From Candidatus Aminicenantota bacterium (GTDB lineage: Bacteria; Acidobacteriota; Aminicenantia; Aminicenantales; Aminicenantaceae): a DNA stretch of 5,129 nt. Positions 1-5,129 of this stretch are shown here, piece after piece. Under the pieces are notes generated by a model. It saw only the letters and a program-made list of their open reading frames with translations, was not told the DNA's origin and searched no databases. The stretch spans positions 1-5,129 of the forward strand of contig JAUWTR010000162.1 in the NCBI GenBank assembly GCA_030614645.1, read 5' to 3'. How positions within the stretch are numbered: position 1 is the stretch's first letter; each line of letters begins with the position of its first letter. Made by a program: the position numbers and the translations under genes.

Positions 1-1196
1 CTACGTTAAGGGGACATAATGATTCTGTATTATCAGTAGATTTCAGTCCTGATGGGAAACAGCTGGCGTCGGGGAGTAATGATAAAACAATAAAGATCTG
101 GGAGGTATCCAGCGGCAAAGAGATCGCTACTTTAAGGGGACATAATGATCTTGTATTATCAGTAGATTTCAGTCCTGATGGGAAACAGCTGGCGTCAGGG
201 AGTTATGACAAAACAATAAAGGTTTGGGAAGTATCCAGTGGCAAAGAGATCGCTACGTTAAGGGGACATAATGATTATGTACGCTCAGTAAGTTTCAGTC
301 CTGATGGGAGGTACCTGGCGTCAGGGAGTGGTGATAAAACAATAAAGGTTTGGGATCTTAATTACCTTTTGAACTATCTCTGGTTGGGATTAGATTATCC
401 TTATCAAATGGAGGATGTGAAACAATTAATAAGGAAAGTCGAGAAAGATACTGGCTTTGTGATGGATGGTATCATTCCAGTTGATTCTTATATTTTTAAC
501 AGTATAGGACCGGATTATTTAGAAACAGGAGATTATTTAAATCACGAAGAAGCGTACGAAAATGCTGGTCTGTCTTATAGTTCAGGGTATTCATATTTGA
601 GAGCTGGAGAGTATAACAAAGCCAAAGAAAAATTTGAAATTACGCTAAAAATAAGGCCAAACTTTCTTGAAACTCTAAATGCTTTAGGTTGGTTATTTTT
701 TATAACAAATGATCATGACAAATCTAAAAATATGTATAAAAAGGCAATAGAGATATATCCAGATTCTTATGAGAATTGGCATCGTGCTAATCTTAACTCT
801 CTTGGTTGGGGTATTTATTTAAGGGGTGATTATGAACTTGCTATGATATATCTTAAAAAAGCAGTGGAATTTGATTCCAAAGCTTTATATGCTCATTTTA
901 ATATCGCTTTAACACACTTGGCTCTTAAAGAATTTAAAAATTCCTATGATTATTTTTGTTATGTTACGGAGGAGCTTAAAACGAGTAAAGATATGATAAA
1001 ATTTGCGATAGAAGATATTGATGAATTATTGCAAAAAAATCCTGAATTAACTTTTGCGTATTTAGCGAAGGGGTATTTGTATAAAAAATTAGATAATAAA
1101 CTAAAGGCAGAAGAAGATATCAGCAAATTCATAGACGATTTCAAAGGTGAGGAGAAATGGAAGGATATAGCGAAGGAATTATTGTTGGATAAATGA
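1..1196 (+). CDS. WD40-repeat/TPR protein, 5' end outside window
   Basis: The frame is open from the left edge (first whole codon at base 3) to TGA at 1194-1196, giving 397 visible residues. Residues 1-120 are three WD40 units of 42 residues, each with the GH start (RGHND), the SPDG turn and a WD-type end (IWE, VWE, VWD). They run directly into a TPR region: helical pairs at about residues 187-220, 222-255, 263-296 and 349-382, with typical features such as '[12 protein letters not shown]' and '[17 protein letters not shown]'. No ATG or GTG occurs in this frame among the WD40 units. The first in-frame start-like codon, TTG at 369, directly follows the last WD unit, has no Shine-Dalgarno site and would cut off the propeller, so it is not the real start. 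Three blades cannot close a propeller, so more must lie upstream. WD40 and TPR modules bind proteins or peptides. In bacteria they often follow kinase, STAND-NTPase or caspase-like domains, but which one applies here cannot be seen. G+C falls from about 48% in a WD40 line to about 25-38% in TPR lines. Confidence -1.
   Translation, partial: TLRGHNDSVLSVDFSPDGKQLASGSNDKTIKIWEVSSGKEIATLRGHNDLVLSVDFSPDGKQLASGSYDKTIKVWEVSSGKEIATLRGHNDYVRSVSFSPDGRYLASGSGDKTIKVWDLNYLLNYLWLGLDYPYQMEDVKQLIRKVEKDTGFVMDGIIPVDSYIFNSIGPDYLETGDYLNHEEAYENAGLSYSSGYSYLRAGEYNKAKEKFEITLKIRPNFLETLNALGWLFFITNDHDKSKNMYKKAIEIYPDSYENWHRANLNSLGWGIYLRGDYELAMIYLKKAVEFDSKALYAHFNIALTHLALKEFKNSYDYFCYVTEELKTSKDMIKFAIEDIDELLQKNPELTFAYLAKGYLYKKLDNKLKAEEDISKFIDDFKGEEKWKDIAKELLLDK
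3..356 (+). repeat. Tandem 126-bp repeats encoding WD40 blades
   Basis: There are three head-to-tail units at 3-128, 129-254 and 255-356, the last being complete only to the WD dipeptide. By eye, units 1 and 2 differ at about 10 of 126 bases. These cause only three amino-acid changes: S/L after GHND, N/Y in 'GSxDKT', and I/V before W. Unit 3 is more diverged and carries Y, R and G at the variable places. Such DNA-level identity points to recent duplication or gene conversion. The array probably continues to the left of the window. Confidence -1.
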
Positions 1197-1330
1197 GCCA
1201 AGAGCAAAGAAGGAGAGACGGCAAACCCATAGAGCATTATGAGAAATTCCTCTCCCTCTGGAAGGACGCTGACCCTGGTATTACTGAGGCTGAGGATGCG
1301 AGGAAGAGGCTGTCAGGGTTGAAGAACTAA
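1193..1330 (+). pseudogene. Relic C-terminal tail of a TPR protein (45 codons)
   Basis: ATG at 1193 overlaps the TGA of the WD40-TPR gene (ATGA), and the frame ends at TAA 1328-1330. The product starts [19 protein letters not shown] and continues with [20 protein letters not shown] and SGLKN. From memory, '[15 protein letters not shown]...A..RL..L' is the last helix pair of long TPR or kinase-TPR proteins in Acidobacteria and Aminicenantes, where it never stands alone. I therefore read this as the leftover end of a replaced or deleted gene. Its G+C content (about 47-57% in the lines counted) is far above that of the TPR block just before it. The alternative is a real small protein translated by coupling through the ATGA overlap. 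Its own ribosome site is poor: AAGGA lies about 15 bases upstream. Confidence -1.
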
Positions 1331-1471
1331 GGACCCTAAGGCCCTGGCTTCCCTGGATTGAAGTGCTAGGATCCTTCTATGTTTCTTTGTGTCGTCTAAG
1401 AAAGATTATGTAAACTCCTGAAATTTATAATTGTAAAAATATCAATTAGTTAGAAAAATTCACTAAAAACG

Positions 1472-1503
1472 GGAAATTTGTTTAAATTATTCAGGAAATT
1501 TGT
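1472..1503. repeat. Short direct repeat GGAAATTTGT, 22 bp apart
   Basis: GGAAATTTGT occurs at 1472-1481 and again at 1494-1503. The 22-bp start-to-start distance is about two helix turns, so a regulator could bind both copies on the same face. In such AT-rich DNA chance is also plausible. Confidence -1.
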
Positions 1504-1641
1504 CCTTTATTAGCTCAAAAATCAAATAGTTTTCCCATTTCTACTAATTTTTATGGCATTTTCACCCTTGTTATCCCACTCCATTAAAACCATTTTCTTT
1601 TTTCATGGCTAATTGGAGCTACATCCCGCATTTAGGCTATG

Positions 1642-1674
1642 TTGACTTTATATTATTTCCATGATAAATATAAA
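1642..1674 (+). promoter_or_regulatory. Possible promoter for the exported TPR gene
   Basis: TTGACT at 1642-1647 matches the -35 consensus in five of six bases. The best -10 match, TATAAA at 1669-1674, lies 21 bases away, which is too far for a good sigma-70 promoter. TAAATA at 1665-1670 has the ideal 17-base spacing but matches poorly. The position, 49 bases before the first Shine-Dalgarno-preceded start, suits a promoter, but the call is weak. Confidence -1.
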
Positions 1675-1705
1675 ATTCGGGGTATTTAAATAAATATTAG
1701 TCAGC

Positions 1706-1725
1706 AGGAGGATAAGTCCTTTGTG
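1706..1725 (+). promoter_or_regulatory. Upstream RBS and GTG start (alternative start)
   Basis: AGGAGG at 1706-1711 is followed after 11 bases by GTG at 1723, in frame with the TPR gene. Starting here adds 31 mostly charged residues ahead of the export signal. The spacing is slightly long. It could be a true alternative start or a leader whose translation couples to the start at 1816. Confidence -1.
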
Positions 1726-1800
1726 AAGAACAATAAAGAATTCCTTTCTCCAACAATTGCAAAGGCAATTTATATAGATGAGGCAGAACTATGCCTAAAA

Positions 1801-1818
1801 AAGGAGGTAAAAGAAATG
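1801..1818 (+). promoter_or_regulatory. Strong RBS and ATG deciding the TPR gene start
   Basis: AAGGAGGT at 1801-1808 lies seven bases before ATG at 1816 and is a near-perfect anti-16S match at ideal distance. Translation from here puts a basic stretch and a hydrophobic segment exactly at the N-terminus, as an export signal requires, so I prefer this start. Confidence -1.
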
Positions 1819-2934
1819 ACTCTTGAAAACATTTCAAAAAGGCAATTTCTTTGGGTATCTCTATTTATTGCTTGTGCTGTTGCTATTGCATCTCTTGGAT
1901 TTTGGTCTTGCGCTGAATCTAAGTTGGACAAAACAGTGCAGGAAGCATATGACTTAAGGATGAATGGAAAGGCTGATGAAGCCAAAACACTCCTTGAACA
2001 AGCGATATCAGAAAATCCTGATAATGCACTTGCCCATTACGAGCTTGCCAGAACCAAATATCATATGGGATTAGCAAACATTAGAGAATTAATAACCAGC
2101 ATAGAGGATATCCAACATTCCATTGAACAAGCTGTAAAAAATGATCCAGATAATGTGATATATCGTTTTTTTGCAGGACATATTGCTTTTCAGTCGGCAT
2201 ATATTGCAGTTCAAAGAGACCAACCTGACGTTAAAGAAAAAGTTGCGAAATTGTGTAGTACTTATGAGTCTGTACTCAAGTTAAAGCCGGATTATCATGA
2301 AGCCATGCTGTACCTGGTTGATATCTATGGTATTCTTCCAGAAGATATGGGAGGTGACAAATCAAAAGCTGAGCAGTATGCAAAGAAGCTGGAAGAAATG
2401 AACGAAATTTTTGGTGCCAAGGCCCGTGCAATCCTAATGCCAGAAGAGACAGATTACATTGGATATTGGCAAAAAGTACTGGAAAAGCATGAAGGAAATG
2501 CTGAGGTACTTAGAGAACTAGGAAGGCAGTATCTGTTTAAAGATCAGGTTGAAGATGGGGTCAAGTGCTTTGAAGAAGCAGTTAGAATTGATCCTGGACA
2601 AAATATACTGATTTTGGATTTAGCCAGGTATCATGCATATACTGGTCTTAGGGATGAGAAATTAAGGGACACAGCTTGGCCATTGGCTGAAAAGGCATTC
2701 GAAAGATATCTTGACTCTGAGCCTATTCCACCACAACTAAAAGCTTTTGTATTAAATCTGTTGTCTAGGATTAAAAGAGGTATGGGCGATCAAGAAGGAG
2801 CTGATGAACTGTTAGAAGAAGCGAAAAACATAGACCCTTATTATTCAAGGGCGACTGGTGTTCCGACTCTTGACCTGTTTGTTCCTCTAGGAGAGATTTC
2901 ACGCAACCATCGATATCTTTTCCTTCCGTTTTGA
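1816..2934 (+). CDS. Exported or membrane-anchored TPR protein
   Basis: From ATG 1816 the product has 372 residues; from GTG 1723 it has 403. Numbering here is from ATG 1816. Residues 7-13 read SKRQFLW, close to the Tat consensus S/T-R-R-x-F-L-K but with K for the first arginine. A hydrophobic stretch follows at about 11-30, then Cys32 in 'FWSC', which is a poor lipobox because F stands where L, V or I is usual. The protein is therefore probably secreted or tethered to the membrane with its repeats outside the cytoplasm. TPR-like helix pairs lie at about 40-85, 95-125, 139-172, 228-275 and 288-341, with typical 'A..LLEQAISENPDNALAHYELA' and 'CFEEAVRIDPG' patterns. A 'GGDKSKAEQYAKKL' segment at 179-192 resembles a motif I associate with TPR lipoproteins. 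No catalytic motif is visible, so the role is likely scaffolding or binding. The last 30 residues are not repeat-like. The gene stands alone, with spacers on both sides. Confidence -1.
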   Translation: MTLENISKRQFLWVSLFIACAVAIASLGFWSCAESKLDKTVQEAYDLRMNGKADEAKTLLEQAISENPDNALAHYELARTKYHMGLANIRELITSIEDIQHSIEQAVKNDPDNVIYRFFAGHIAFQSAYIAVQRDQPDVKEKVAKLCSTYESVLKLKPDYHEAMLYLVDIYGILPEDMGGDKSKAEQYAKKLEEMNEIFGAKARAILMPEETDYIGYWQKVLEKHEGNAEVLRELGRQYLFKDQVEDGVKCFEEAVRIDPGQNILILDLARYHAYTGLRDEKLRDTAWPLAEKAFERYLDSEPIPPQLKAFVLNLLSRIKRGMGDQEGADELLEEAKNIDPYYSRATGVPTLDLFVPLGEISRNHRYLFLPF

Positions 2935-3353
2935 AAGATACTGCGTTAGAACAGTAACCTTTCCTGGAAGGGGCTGACTACTTTAAAAAGCCTAATTTAC
3001 TTTATTGCTCTTACTACGAATGGTTAGACCTGCACTAAGCATAGTTTGAGCGTAAATGACTGACTCAGAAATCCAAGAGGCTCTGGACTACTTATGTAAG
3101 AAAGCTCGTGTTCGTGACTATGAGTGAGGAGGATACCATTGATCCAGCAAGGAGGGAATAATTAAAAAATCACAAATCAATATTTTTTTCTATTATATCA
3201 GTTTTTTCGAAGAATTTCAGCAATTGTTAATTTCTTGAATCCTTTCCTTTCTGACACAAAAACCGCAATCTTTTAGCATGATTCAGAAAAAAAGGATAGA
3301 CAACCTTTTTATTAAAAAGTAGCCTGTCCTTTTCTTTCTGTCCTCGTTTTCCT
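2935..3353. other. Intergenic spacer with a doubtful 23-codon frame
   Basis: No convincing gene is present. The only coding-like stretch is ATG 3056 to TGA 3125-3127, with a product beginning MTDSEIQEALDYLCKKARV. It has no ribosome site and follows a TAA directly. Two GGAGG motifs (about 3126-3132 and 3151-3155) follow it without a credible open frame, which could mark a decayed small gene pair. From about 3160 the DNA becomes very AT-rich and leads to a hairpin at 3290-3333. Confidence -1.
3290..3333. terminator. Hairpin, possible bidirectional terminator
   Basis: AAAAGGATAG (3290-3299) pairs with CTGTCCTTTT (3324-3333) over 10 bp with one G-U pair. After a small internal loop, CTTTTT (3305-3310) pairs with AAAAAG (3314-3319) around a 3-base loop. 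On the minus strand the stem ends in a run of seven T (3293-3287), partly inside the stem; on the plus strand it runs into T-rich DNA. The stem is AT-rich, so terminator strength is uncertain. Confidence -1.
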
Positions 3354-3381
3354 TTGACAAACAGATCTTTTATTTTATAAT
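3354..3381 (+). promoter_or_regulatory. Near-consensus sigma-70 promoter
   Basis: TTGACA at 3354-3359 and TATAAT at 3376-3381 are both perfect hexamers, separated by 16 bases (17 is ideal). Transcription would start near 3388, leaving an untranslated leader of about 20 bases that is almost entirely ribosome site. The small gene that follows is therefore likely expressed strongly and constitutively by the housekeeping sigma factor. Confidence -1.
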
Positions 3382-3409
3382 GAATGAAATTTAGTGGAGG
3401 AGGTGCCTT

Positions 3410-3670
3410 ATGGAACAACCCCAGATGCAGTCAAGACCAACAAGTAATGAGATGAGTTTTGGCGATTGGTTTTTGACTATTTTCCTGGCAGCTATCCCGT
3501 TAGTCGGAATCGTCCTCTTATTCGTCTGGGCTTTTGGCTCTACTACTAATCCCTGCAAAGCCAACTGGGCAAAAGCCAACCTTGCCTGGGCAGCCATCGC
3601 GATCGTCATTTATTTGATTATCTTCGTGATCATACTGGGGATAGGTTTAGGAACAGCCAGTAGTTATTAA
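3410..3670 (+). CDS. Small two-helix membrane protein, function unknown
   Basis: The gene encodes 86 residues. Its ribosome site AGGAGGT (3398-3404) lies five bases before ATG, just downstream of the promoter at 3354-3381. The first 15 residues are polar and rich in Q, S and P. A first membrane helix spans about residues 18-42 with the patterns 'DWFLTIF', 'IPLVGIVLLFVWAFG'. A polar loop at 44-57, 'STTNPCKANWAKAN', follows, then a second helix at about 58-81 and a short tail. The combination of D-W, I-P-L-V, W-A-F-G and N-P-x-K-x-N-W-x-K-A recalls a widespread family of uncharacterised small bacterial membrane proteins. I know no function for it and give no name. No signal-peptidase site stands out, so both helices are probably retained, forming a hairpin in the inner membrane. 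The gene appears monocistronic and converges with the isomerase gene. Confidence -1.
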   Translation: MEQPQMQSRPTSNEMSFGDWFLTIFLAAIPLVGIVLLFVWAFGSTTNPCKANWAKANLAWAAIAIVIYLIIFVIILGIGLGTASSY

Positions 3671-3719
3671 AGGAACAACTTTACTTTTTCAACTGACTCT
3701 TTTTTTTAAAGGTTTTTTT
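3668..3719 (+). terminator. Weak terminator candidate after the small membrane gene
   Basis: TAAAG (3668-3672) can pair with CTTTA (3679-3683) around six bases, starting within the stop codon and followed by TTTTT. Further T runs lie at 3700-3707 and 3713-3719. The stem is short and AT-rich, so the T runs are the stronger evidence. Confidence -1.
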
Positions 3720-3897
3720 AATCATTTCTTCTGTTATATTTCTGTCTTCGTCTGTCTACGTGGATGAGGGCCAATTTTATCGAACAGAATCATAATCGAC
3801 GAAAACATCTTTTCAGAATACGATTGGAATCAACTTCCGAGGAGATGTAAACAGGTCAATAATTCTATCTTAGAGCCAGACAAGACAAAGCCTCAAT
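3720..3897. other. Spacer between convergent genes
   Basis: I find no gene or RNA here, and no clear GC-rich terminator hairpin for the isomerase transcript on the minus strand. That transcript may run on into the small membrane gene in antisense until the hairpin at 3290-3333. Confidence -1.
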
Positions 3898-5129
3898 CTA
3901 CTTCATCAGCATTTTCGCTTCGATCTCGCCTCCGTTAATCCTCCACAGCATGGGCAAAGGCCTGTCCACGCCTTCCGTGTATTCAGGCGTGTTCTCCCAG
4001 CAATAGTTCAGGATACGGTTATAGTCGGAAAAATGCTGCCAGCGGCGGCGGGGCATATCCGTGATCATGTGAAAGTGATTGGCGGGGATCCCGACTTTGA
4101 CCAAGCTTGAGGGAACGTGCTCAAAAGTCAGGAAGGTATGAGGCCACGAATAATCCGAAGCATGGCAGCACCTCTCGATCAAAGGCGCAGGGAGTTTATT
4201 GCTCTGGGCTTCATCCTGGATCATGGTGAACATTCCGGAGAGGTCGGAATACGCCATCCTGCCGGCCATTCCTTTTATCCCTTCAGGTGAGACATATCCC
4301 ACAGAAAATCCGAGACCTGGAAAATAATACTCGATGGCTTTAAAAAGGTAGGTTTTCTCAGCGTAATCCAGGGACCCGCTGCCAGAATTGTTCCCATCAA
4401 TAAATCCTTTCTCCATCCAGGGCTCTTTCTTGTACGGAGTCAGGTCCAGTTTAAGCTCTTTGGCAATCTTCTTAACCTCCCAGGGTTCATAGACCTTCCT
4501 GAAGTCCATGAAAAGAGGCGGCTTTCCTCCTGAAAGAGACCAGTAGGCGATCATAGTCAGAAGACCCTGGATGTCGTTTTCCGTCGCAAAGGGAATCACT
4601 GTCTTCTTTCCGGTGTGGTCTTCAGTGGAATTGAACAGGGACTCGGCGATATCTGCGGTCGAAAGCGGGATTCCTCTTCTGTCAGAACCCCAGGACAATT
4701 GATTCGTCCAGCCCCCTGCGATGGCGTTGATATCTTTCATCATATTCCGGATGATCAAGTACAATGTCAGACCTTCATCCAACTTCTTTGTGTCTTCTTC
4801 TGAAAGCGCAGGAGGTTTGATGTTTTGAGTGTAAATAGGAGTCTTGGATCGGACAATCTCCTCGGTATTCGGAAAGATACGGCCTTTGAATTTAACGTTG
4901 ACCACCCAATCTCTCAGTTCCTCGAGTTCCTTCGGATCATATCCTCCCTTCTTCTGGAGCATATCCGCAAAGATCTTCATGGATTCCCGCGTGGATTCCA
5001 GGCCGAAGAAGCGCCGGGCCGCGTGAACATGATTCAGAGCAGTCTCCATCTGCATCGAATCCGTGTCCACCGATAGATACCTCTTCCCTTTCAATGCTGC
5101 AGTCGCCATCATGGCATAAGCCAGATCAA
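3898..5129 (-). CDS. L-fucose isomerase-family sugar isomerase, N-terminus outside window
   Basis: The frame enters from the right edge (first whole codon at 5127) and ends at TAG 3900-3898; about 409 residues are visible. Family members are near 590-600 residues, so roughly the N-terminal third is missing. ATG at 5112 is internal: the reading 'DLAYAMMATAALKGKRYLS' matches the conserved 'A.AMA.A...GKSYLS' segment inside E. coli FucI. Numbering from that ATG, Glu178 in 'FATENDIQG', Asp203 in 'LFMDFR' and His346 in 'PANHFH' occupy the places of the Mn-binding Glu337, Asp361 and His528 of FucI, with nearly the same Glu-Asp distance. The fold and metal site therefore look intact. Expected activity is aldose-ketose isomerisation (L-fucose to L-fuculose, possibly D-arabinose) in the cytoplasm. 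The overall sequence is distant from E. coli FucI, so the substrate is uncertain and I give no symbol. No kinase, aldolase or transporter partner is visible. G+C is about 50-55%, higher than in the plus-strand genes. Confidence -1.
   Translation of the reverse strand, partial: DLAYAMMATAALKGKRYLSVDTDSMQMETALNHVHAARRFFGLESTRESMKIFADMLQKKGGYDPKELEELRDWVVNVKFKGRIFPNTEEIVRSKTPIYTQNIKPPALSEEDTKKLDEGLTLYLIIRNMMKDINAIAGGWTNQLSWGSDRRGIPLSTADIAESLFNSTEDHTGKKTVIPFATENDIQGLLTMIAYWSLSGGKPPLFMDFRKVYEPWEVKKIAKELKLDLTPYKKEPWMEKGFIDGNNSGSGSLDYAEKTYLFKAIEYYFPGLGFSVGYVSPEGIKGMAGRMAYSDLSGMFTMIQDEAQSNKLPAPLIERCCHASDYSWPHTFLTFEHVPSSLVKVGIPANHFHMITDMPRRRWQHFSDYNRILNYCWENTPEYTEGVDRPLPMLWRINGGEIEAKMLMK

Larger units (their letters stand above)
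1331..1722. other. AT-rich intergenic spacer
   Basis: I see no gene, RNA gene or clear terminator in these 392 bases. The first 50 bases are relatively GC-rich and may still belong to the relic gene. The rest is very AT-rich, with stops in all frames. It contains a 10-bp direct repeat at 1472-1503 and a weak promoter candidate near 1642-1674, both listed separately. Confidence -1.

Noticed and set aside
369..1196. A separate TPR gene starting at TTG 369
   Set aside because: The frame is open upstream through the WD40 units to the window edge. TTG has no ribosome site and sits right after the last WD dipeptide, so it is an internal leucine codon.
959..1237. Minus-strand 92-codon frame
   Set aside because: It lies opposite the TPR coding region, is S/F-rich without domain features, and is the shadow of AT-rich coding DNA.
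1..1330. A new defence system of the STAND/NLR type
   Set aside because: The repeat pattern would fit a sensor domain, but the N-terminal effector and any NTPase are outside the window and no other defence gene is visible, so the claim is unsupported.
1770..1985. Minus-strand 71-codon frame
   Set aside because: Shadow of the exported TPR gene; no motif or ribosome site.
2955..2980. Hairpin in CCTTTCCTGGAAGG after the exported TPR gene as a terminator
   Set aside because: The stem is only 4-5 bp and no T run follows.
3227..3418. Minus-strand 63-codon frame
   Set aside because: It runs across the hairpin, promoter and ribosome site of the small membrane gene; it is K/F-rich with no recognisable domain.
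3391..3609. Minus-strand 72-codon frame opposite the small membrane gene
   Set aside because: The plus-strand frame has a promoter, a ribosome site and clear membrane helices; this one has none.
3734..3808. Minus-strand 24-codon frame in the convergent spacer
   Set aside because: Too short, no ribosome site and no recognised similarity; best treated as chance.
4615..5076. Plus-strand frames of 60-83 codons within the isomerase region
   Set aside because: All lie opposite the isomerase, which has conserved metal ligands and family segments; they are shadows.
5110..5112. ATG at 5112 as the isomerase start
   Set aside because: The frame continues upstream with residues matching the FucI family (DLAYA), and the visible part is far shorter than the family length.

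Overview
The window looks like bacterial chromosome from a lineage rich in TPR and WD40 proteins. Shine-Dalgarno sites are strong (AGGAGG type), one promoter is close to the sigma-70 consensus, and base composition is mixed (about 25-38% G+C in some blocks, about 50-55% in others, from hand counts of single lines). A short reading frame carries a C-terminal tail of the type '[15 protein letters not shown]...', which I associate with TPR proteins of Acidobacteria and Candidatus Aminicenantes. That makes such an uncultured lineage my best guess, but no marker gene is present and the assignment is tentative.

Layout. (1) Bases 1-1196, plus strand: the 3' part of a gene whose start lies outside the window. 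It begins with three nearly identical 42-residue WD40 repeats and continues, without a stop, into an AT-rich TPR region. (2) Bases 1193-1330: a 45-codon frame overlapping the previous stop by ATGA, richer in G+C, probably the broken-off tail of another TPR protein. (3) Bases 1331-1722: AT-rich spacer with a weak promoter candidate. (4) Bases 1816-2934 (possibly from 1723), plus strand: an exported or membrane-anchored TPR protein with a Tat-like signal and two competing starts. (5) Bases 2935-3353: spacer with a hairpin. (6) Bases 3410-3670, plus strand: a small two-helix membrane protein behind a near-consensus promoter. (7) Bases 3898-5129, minus strand: the C-terminal two thirds of an L-fucose isomerase-family sugar isomerase, convergent with gene 6 and cut by the right edge.

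The genes do not form one operon: each has its own spacer, and the last runs the other way. The isomerase points to deoxysugar or pentose catabolism. The WD40-TPR and TPR genes are protein-interaction scaffolds without a visible enzymatic domain. The most notable points are the recently duplicated WD40 units joined to a compositionally different TPR block, the relic tail behind it, and the double start of the exported TPR protein. I see no evidence sufficient to claim a new defence or signalling system, because the N-terminal domain that would define the WD40 protein is not in the window.
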